DNA from: Opitutales bacterium
GTDB lineage: Bacteria; Verrucomicrobiota; Verrucomicrobiia; Opitutales; Intestinicryptomonadaceae
Length of the DNA stretch: 10,867 nucleotides
Direction: 5' to 3'
Assembly (NCBI GenBank): GCA_017633865.1
Contig: JAGBOM010000089.1
Coordinates: 1-10,867 of the forward strand
The position numbers and the translations under genes are program-made. This document shows, in pieces, positions 6,576-10,867 of the stretch. Numbering within the stretch: the stretch's first letter is position 1; every line of letters begins with the position of its first letter. A model generated the notes under the pieces. The model was not told the origin of the DNA. It did not search any database and saw nothing but the letters and a program-made list of their open reading frames with translations.

Positions 6576-7820
6576 ATGCCGAAAAAAATCATAATGGGCG
6601 GGGTTTGCGGAATGGGAATGGCGCCGCTTGCCCTATTTTTACGGGGCGAAAACCTGCAAATCGAGGGCTTTGACGACAACCCCGACCCCTCCGCGCGCCG
6701 CATGCTTGAAAATGCCGGCGTAAAATTTTCCGGCAGGGCAAGCGCCGATTTTAAAGGCGCGGATTCGCTCATATTTTCTTCCGCGCTAAAAAGAGAGTTC
6801 GAAAAATTTATAGGGTTGGCGGAAAAGCCGTTTTTTAGGCGCGGCGAAGCCCTCGCGAAAATCGCGGAAAAAAGGCGGCTAATCGGCGTCTGCGGCAGCC
6901 ACGGCAAAACCACGACAACAACCCTGATATCCCACGCGATTTTAGCCGCGAACCTCGACGCGGGCTTTATAACGGGCGCAATGCCCGCCGCCTTCGCCCC
7001 CGCGAAATATTGCGCCGAAGGGAAAATTCTGGCGGCGGAGCTCGACGAAAGCGACGGCACAATCGAAAACTTCCGCCCCGAAATCACCGTCGCCTTGAAC
7101 GCCGACCTCGACCATACCGACACCTACAAAAACTCCGCCGAAATCGAAAAAATGTTCGAGCGGCTGTTTTCGCGCACATCGCGCGCCATACTCGTTCCCG
7201 CAGGCGACGAGGCTCTTATAAAAGCCGCCCGCCGCGCTAAAACAAGCGCGAAAATCGAAATCGTAAAAACTCCCGGGCGCGGGTTTTTCGAGTTCGACAA
7301 AGCCATGGCGCTCGCCGCCTTAAACGCCGCTTTCGGCGGTAGTTCCACCCCCGAAATTTTCGGCGGCTTTCGCGGGGTAAAACGCCGCCAGGAAACTATT
7401 TTTAATTCCGAAAAGATTTTCGCCGTGGCAGACTACGCCCACCACCCGCGCGAGGTTATCGCGTTTCTCGAATATTTTTCGGAGATAGCCGACACGCCGA
7501 AGCTCGTGTTTTTCCAGCCGCACAGATATTCGCGCACAAAATATTTCGGGCGGGCTTTCAGAAAAATTTTTAAAAGCCTCGCGGAAAGCGGGGTGAAAAC
7601 CGCTATTTTGCCCGTGTACGCGGCGAGCGAGCCCTTCGACCCCCTCGGCACCTCAAAAAATCTGGAAAGCGAAAATGTTATGCTTGCAGATTTCGCGCAA
7701 ATGGCAAAAATCATAAGAGATTTTTCCGAAGAAAAATCCTCCAAAATAAGCGTCGCGTTCGTGGGCGCCGGAGACATTTATTTTAAGGCAAGGGAAATTT
7801 TTGAAAATGAAAGATTTTAA
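6576..7820 (+). CDS. murC: MurC, UDP-N-acetylmuramate--L-alanine ligase
   Basis: A 414-residue cytoplasmic ligase that adds L-Ala to UDP-MurNAc, the first peptide step. The N-terminal UDP-binding fold has GGVCGMGMAPLALFL (8-22). The ATP loop is GSHGKTTTTT at 107-116, then ELDESDGT at 155-162, NADLDHTDTY at 175-184 and GVKRRQE at 267-273. The C-terminal domain has DYAHHPREV at 286-294 and FQPHRYSRT at 313-321. The last two separate MurC from Mpl, the murein-tripeptide recycling ligase. The protein is shorter than the usual 450-490 residues, mainly in the central and C-terminal parts, but no signature motif is lost. It starts 4 bases after murG with GGAG about 10 bases upstream. There is no fused or adjacent MurB. 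Confidence 0.95.
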   Translation: MPKKIIMGGVCGMGMAPLALFLRGENLQIEGFDDNPDPSARRMLENAGVKFSGRASADFKGADSLIFSSALKREFEKFIGLAEKPFFRRGEALAKIAEKRRLIGVCGSHGKTTTTTLISHAILAANLDAGFITGAMPAAFAPAKYCAEGKILAAELDESDGTIENFRPEITVALNADLDHTDTYKNSAEIEKMFERLFSRTSRAILVPAGDEALIKAARRAKTSAKIEIVKTPGRGFFEFDKAMALAALNAAFGGSSTPEIFGGFRGVKRRQETIFNSEKIFAVADYAHHPREVIAFLEYFSEIADTPKLVFFQPHRYSRTKYFGRAFRKIFKSLAESGVKTAILPVYAASEPFDPLGTSKNLESENVMLADFAQMAKIIRDFSEEKSSKISVAFVGAGDIYFKAREIFENERF

Positions 7821-8718
7821 AATCGCGGTTTTGTCTGGCGGAATTTCGTCCGAAAGGGAAGTGTCGCTAATAAGCGGAAAATTCGTATTGGAGGCTCTGC
7901 AAAAAAATTTCGTCTGCGAGCCTTTTATACTCGACAAGAACGAGCTGCCCGCGGGGCTGAATCCGGACAAGCACGTAGTGTTCGCGGTTACGCACAGCGA
8001 ATACGGGGAGGACGGAACCTTGCAGGCGCAGCTTGAAGGCGCGGGGTTTTCTTTCGCGGGGTCGGGCTCTTTGGCAAGCAGGGTCTGCATGAACAAGCCC
8101 GCGGCGAAGGCTCTTTTAAAGCAGGCGGGAATAAAGGTCGCAAAAGAGCTCGTCTTTAACGCCTCCGAAGCCCCGAACCCGAATTTCGCCTCGGAATTTC
8201 TCGGCGAAAAGGCCATACTAAAACCCGCCGACAAAGGCAGCAGCGTGGGGCTTAAAATAATCTCGTCAAAAGAGGAAATGGCCTCCGCCCTAAAAGATTT
8301 GCCCGCGGGCCTGTGGATGCTCGAGGAGTTCTACAAAGGCAGGGAGTTCTCCGTGGGCGTTCTCGAAGGCAAAGCTGCGGGCATTGTGGAAATCAAGCCC
8401 GAAGGCGGATTGTACGACTTCAAGCGCAAATACACAAAGGGCGCGACAGTTTACGAATTTCCGGCAAGCGTGTCGAAAGACGAGGAGCTTCGCATAAAGC
8501 GGGCAGCCGAAACGGCGTTCGCGGCCTGCGGCTGCCGCGACTTTGCGAGGGTCGATTTTTTGATGAAAAGCGCGGGCGACTTTATCGCCCTCGAAATCAA
8601 CACGCTCCCCGGCATGACGCCCACCAGCCTCCTTCCCAAAAGCGCGTCGTGCATAGGGCTCGACTTCGACGGGCTTTGCAAAAAAATGGTTTCCCGCGCG
8701 GCGGGCGAAAAACTTTAA
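7807..8718 (+). CDS. ddl: Ddl, D-alanine--D-alanine ligase (ATP-grasp)
   Basis: An ATP-grasp ligase of 303 residues from the ATG at 7807 that joins two D-Ala for MurF. Motifs in order (numbered from this ATG): LSGGISSEREVSL at 9-21 with the conserved Glu, YGEDGTLQAQLE at 66-77, MNKPAAKALL at 95-104, LKPADKGSSVGL at 138-149, the omega-loop region YDFKRKYTKG at 203-212 whose Tyr fits D-Ala-D-Ala rather than D-Ala-D-lactate synthesis, and ARVDFLM...LEINTLPGMTPTSLLP near the C-terminus. The start overlaps murC by 14 bases. An in-frame TTG at 7801, spaced about 5 bases from AGGGA, is an alternative start that would add two residues. The order murC-ddl-ftsQ is typical of dcw clusters, except that murB is not between murC and ddl. 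Confidence 0.95.
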   Translation: MKDFKIAVLSGGISSEREVSLISGKFVLEALQKNFVCEPFILDKNELPAGLNPDKHVVFAVTHSEYGEDGTLQAQLEGAGFSFAGSGSLASRVCMNKPAAKALLKQAGIKVAKELVFNASEAPNPNFASEFLGEKAILKPADKGSSVGLKIISSKEEMASALKDLPAGLWMLEEFYKGREFSVGVLEGKAAGIVEIKPEGGLYDFKRKYTKGATVYEFPASVSKDEELRIKRAAETAFAACGCRDFARVDFLMKSAGDFIALEINTLPGMTPTSLLPKSASCIGLDFDGLCKKMVSRAAGEKL

Positions 8719-8722
8719 GGGA
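8717..8722 (+). promoter_or_regulatory. Shine-Dalgarno AAGGGA that supports the ftsQ TTG start
   Basis: AAGGGA overlaps the ddl stop codon and ends 5 bases before TTG at 8728. It is one of the clearest ribosome-binding sites in the window and supports the non-ATG start, since the reading frame has no ATG ahead of the membrane helix. Confidence 0.6.
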
Positions 8723-8727
8723 CAACC

Positions 8728-9603
8728 TTGCGCCAAGACAAAACATGGAAAAGCCTGAAGGCTTCGCCCGTCAAGAAGCCCGTGTCTTGGCGCGCCCGCG
8801 CGCGCAGGTTTTTTAAGCTCTTAAAATTCGTTTTCTTCGCCGGTGTGCTGTGCGCGGCGGGATACTGGGCGCACAAGTTTTACAAAAGCGGCGCCCTTGA
8901 AAGGGCAATCTCGCCCACCGCGGACACGCTGAAAAAAATCGAGTTTAAAACGGACGGGGCGATAACCCAAAAATGGCTCGGCAAAAACGGATTCTTTCCG
9001 GAGCGCAAAAACCTCGCCGAAATAGACGTTGTCGCCCTGCGCCGAAAGCTCGAAAACGTGCCGCAAATAAAGTCCGCCGAGGTCTCGAAGATTTACCCCG
9101 ACACAATAAGGATTTCGGTTTCCGAATATAAGCCCGCGGCGAAAGTCGCGGTGAGGCAGGATTCAAAATTCTACACCTATGCCCTTTCAAGGGAGGGGCG
9201 CTTCTTCGAGCCCGTCTGCGGGCTTGAGGCGGAGCTGAACGGGCTGCCGTGGGTTGTGGGCGTTCCGCTGGTGCGCTCGCGCGGCGGAGATTTCGAGCCC
9301 TACGCCTACGCGGAAAAAATTTACGAGCTTGCCGTCTGCGCTAAAAAAAGGCTGCCCGCGCACTACAAAACGTGGAGGGTCTTAAACGCGGCGGAGCTCG
9401 GCAGCATAACGCTGCCCATAATGCTCGTTCTCACCTCCGACGGCATAAAAATCGTATTTCATTCTAACGACATCGAGGGGCAAATCGACAAGCTCGAATA
9501 CATACTAAAATACTACGAGCGCGAGGATCTTTCCCAAATCGAAAAGATTGACCTTTCGCTGCCGTCCAAAGCGATAATAACCATACGCCAAAGCCGAAAA
9601 TGA
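8728..9603 (+). CDS. ftsQ: FtsQ, POTRA-domain divisome protein (TTG start)
   Basis: A 291-residue bitopic membrane protein. A basic cytoplasmic N-terminus (1-29, rich in Lys/Arg) is followed by one membrane helix (about 30-48, LLKFVFFAGVLCAAGYWA) and then a periplasmic part. The POTRA domain covers about 68-135, with the pattern IEFKTDGAIT...VVALRRKLENVPQIKSAEVSKIYPDTIRISVSE, and is followed by the beta-rich FtsQ domain. FtsQ links early and late divisome proteins and binds the FtsB/FtsL complex. The call rests on this architecture and on its place between ddl and ftsA, because FtsQ sequence is poorly conserved. No in-frame ATG fits the start; the TTG at 8728 has AAGGGA 5 bases upstream. The ATG at 8745 is out of frame. 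The stop overlaps the ftsA ATG by 4 bases. Confidence 0.93.
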   Translation: MRQDKTWKSLKASPVKKPVSWRARARRFFKLLKFVFFAGVLCAAGYWAHKFYKSGALERAISPTADTLKKIEFKTDGAITQKWLGKNGFFPERKNLAEIDVVALRRKLENVPQIKSAEVSKIYPDTIRISVSEYKPAAKVAVRQDSKFYTYALSREGRFFEPVCGLEAELNGLPWVVGVPLVRSRGGDFEPYAYAEKIYELAVCAKKRLPAHYKTWRVLNAAELGSITLPIMLVLTSDGIKIVFHSNDIEGQIDKLEYILKYYEREDLSQIEKIDLSLPSKAIITIRQSRK

Positions 9604-10808
9604 ACGACAACAATTTGATATTCGCGCTTGAAATCGGAACCGACAAAATGCTGGCTCTTGTCGGCGAAATTTCCGCAAAGGACAAAATCAACATTCTAAG
9701 CCTCGGCAAGGCGGGCTCGAAAAAAAGCGTCAAGAAGGCCGACATTGTGGACGTTTCCGCGGCGGCGAATCTGGCGCAGACGGCGATTTCAAGGGCGGAG
9801 AAGGAGTGCGGGGCGTCCCCCAAAGAGCTTTATCTGGCCGTCAGCGGCTCGAAAATCGCGGGCATGCAAAGCATAGGCAGCGCAAGCGCAAGCGGCATCG
9901 ACTCCGCCGTGCGCGCGGAAGATTTGGAGCGCGCCAAAAACGACGCCAAAAGCAAAACCATTCCCGAAAACCGCTCCTACATCCACCGCTTCTGCTGCGG
10001 ATACTTTCTCGACGGCGCGCCCTGCCCCGACCCCGTCGGCAAAAAAGGCTCGGTAGTCGAGGCCGAATACTGGCTTATGCACGGCGACGACGAAAGCATA
10101 TCGACGGCCATGCAGGCGGTGCAAAGCTTCGGCATGAACGTCGAGCAAATCATGCATTCGGCGATAGCCTCGGCCTACGCCGTAACAAGCGAGCGCCAGC
10201 GCGCCGATGGGGTTTTGGTTGTCGACATCGGAAGGGGCGCGACCGACTACGCCTACATCGTCGGCAACAGAATGAGGCAGGCGGGCACAATCCCCGTCGG
10301 CGGCGACCACATCTCAAACGACATTTCCCTCGGCCTTCAAATAAGCTTCCCGAACGCCGAAAGGCTGAAGCTGGAGTGCGGAAAAACCATCTTGACCGAG
10401 GAGGAGCGCGCGCAAAACATCTGGCTTAACGGCGACAAGGCCATAGGCGACAAGGCCGTGTCGTACCTATCGCTAAACAAAATAATCTGCGCGAGAATAG
10501 AGGAGCTTTTTACGATTCTAAGGCGGGAGCTCGAGCCGCAAAGCTCGCGCATACCCATTCGCGAAATCGTCCTGACGGGAGGGGTCGCCTACACGCAGGG
10601 CATAGACATCGTAGCCCAAACGATTTTCAACGCGCCCTGCTCTCTCGGCGAATTTAGGCCGTGGATAAAAGACTCGCTCTGCCGCCACGAATACTCGACC
10701 GCCATCGGCCTTTTGATAAAGGCCGCCGAAGATTTCGATTCAAGAAAGGGCAGGCAGTCCCAGCGCTGGGGCCTCGGCGCGATTTCAAAATTCTGGAAGG
10801 GCAAATAA
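9600..10808 (+). CDS. ftsA: FtsA, actin-like membrane anchor of the Z-ring
   Basis: A 402-residue actin/Hsp70-fold protein that tethers FtsZ to the inner membrane. The phosphate-1 loop is ALEIGTDKMLALVGE at 9-23 (family usually ALDIGTSK). The FtsA-specific 1C (SHS2) domain spans about 80-165, with YLAVSGSKIAGMQSIGSASASG at its start. The phosphate-2 loop is VVDIGRGATDYAYI at 207-220 (family usually DIGGGTTD). IPVGGDHISNDI at 231-242 and the adenosine motif VLTGGVAYTQG at 324-334 follow. The last residues, QRWGLGAISKFWKGK (388-402), form the expected amphipathic membrane-targeting helix. The ATG overlaps the ftsQ stop (ATGA) and has no Shine-Dalgarno sequence, so coupled translation is likely. 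Two substitutions in the nucleotide loops, D to E at residue 11 and G to R at residue 212, are notable but need not stop ATP binding. Confidence 0.95.
   Translation: MNDNNLIFALEIGTDKMLALVGEISAKDKINILSLGKAGSKKSVKKADIVDVSAAANLAQTAISRAEKECGASPKELYLAVSGSKIAGMQSIGSASASGIDSAVRAEDLERAKNDAKSKTIPENRSYIHRFCCGYFLDGAPCPDPVGKKGSVVEAEYWLMHGDDESISTAMQAVQSFGMNVEQIMHSAIASAYAVTSERQRADGVLVVDIGRGATDYAYIVGNRMRQAGTIPVGGDHISNDISLGLQISFPNAERLKLECGKTILTEEERAQNIWLNGDKAIGDKAVSYLSLNKIICARIEELFTILRRELEPQSSRIPIREIVLTGGVAYTQGIDIVAQTIFNAPCSLGEFRPWIKDSLCRHEYSTAIGLLIKAAEDFDSRKGRQSQRWGLGAISKFWKGK
10795..10800 (+). promoter_or_regulatory. Possible Shine-Dalgarno GGAAGG for ftsZ within the ftsA end
   Basis: GGAAGG lies inside the last codons of ftsA and ends 9 bases before CTG at 10810, which directly follows the ftsA stop (one base between). 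It is the best candidate ribosome-binding site for the ftsZ frame and would support a CTG start. This is inferred from spacing alone. Confidence 0.4.
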
Positions 10809-10809
10809 T

Positions 10810-10867
10810 CTGGAGCGCGGCGGAATTTTCATAAAACTTTTGGGGGTGGGCGGCGGCGGCTCGAACA
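10810..10867 (+). CDS. ftsZ: FtsZ, tubulin-like division GTPase, N-terminal fragment; start codon uncertain (CTG proposed)
   Basis: After the ftsA stop, frame 1 reads ERGGIFIKLLGVGGGGSN up to the window edge. IK-LGVGGGG-N is the first beta strand and GTP-binding loop of FtsZ (family: IKVIGVGGGGGNA), and the position after ftsA is the standard one. FtsZ polymerises into the cytokinetic Z-ring. The frame has a TGA at 10714 and a TAA at 10717, and between there and the Gly-rich loop it holds no ATG or GTG; the only TTG (10840) would remove the first strand. CTG at 10810 with GGAAGG upstream is the best candidate, and ATT at 10825 is an alternative. A sequencing error is also possible. The gene is cut by the window edge. 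Confidence 0.8.
   Translation, partial: MERGGIFIKLLGVGGGGSN

Noticed and set aside
6576..7820. Mpl (murein tripeptide ligase) as an alternative to MurC
   Set aside because: DYAHHPREV and FQPHRYSRT are MurC signatures, and the location between murG and ddl fits MurC.

Overview
The window is a co-directional, tightly packed block of peptidoglycan-precursor and cell-division genes: a dcw (division and cell wall) cluster, all on the + strand. It runs from the 3' end of murF at the left edge to the first codons of ftsZ at the right edge. The base composition is moderately GC-rich. The gene order, the protein sequences and a LysM gene placed between murD and ftsW suggest a member of the Verrucomicrobiota, perhaps Opitutae-like. 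That placement is an inference from general resemblance, not from a search.

Layout: murF C-terminus with a long acidic tail (2-733); a 70-base AT-rich gap; mraY (804-1904); murD (1909-3207); a 31-base gap; a secreted or lipid-anchored triple-LysM protein (3239-4342); ftsW (4348-5487); murG (5480-6571); murC (6576-7820); ddl (7807-8718); ftsQ (8728-9603); ftsA (9600-10808); ftsZ start (about 10810 to the end). Adjacent genes overlap or are separated by 4 to 9 bases, except before mraY and before the LysM gene, so most of the block is probably one transcript. No RNA gene, mobile element, CRISPR array or phage gene is visible, and no stretch over 300 bases lacks a gene.

How the genes work together: MurC and MurD add the first two amino acids to UDP-MurNAc. 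Ddl makes the D-Ala-D-Ala that MurF attaches. MraY moves the pentapeptide precursor onto undecaprenyl phosphate (lipid I), and MurG adds GlcNAc (lipid II). FtsW polymerises glycan at the septum. FtsQ, FtsA and FtsZ build and anchor the divisome. The LysM protein probably binds the peptidoglycan that is produced.

I found no new system here. The points that merit a second look are small: the acidic repeat tail on MurF, the LysM gene within the cluster, an ftsZ reading frame with no ATG, GTG or TTG at a usable position, no murB between murC and ddl, A-rich leaders in place of Shine-Dalgarno sequences, and a few substituted motif residues in MurF, MurG and FtsA.
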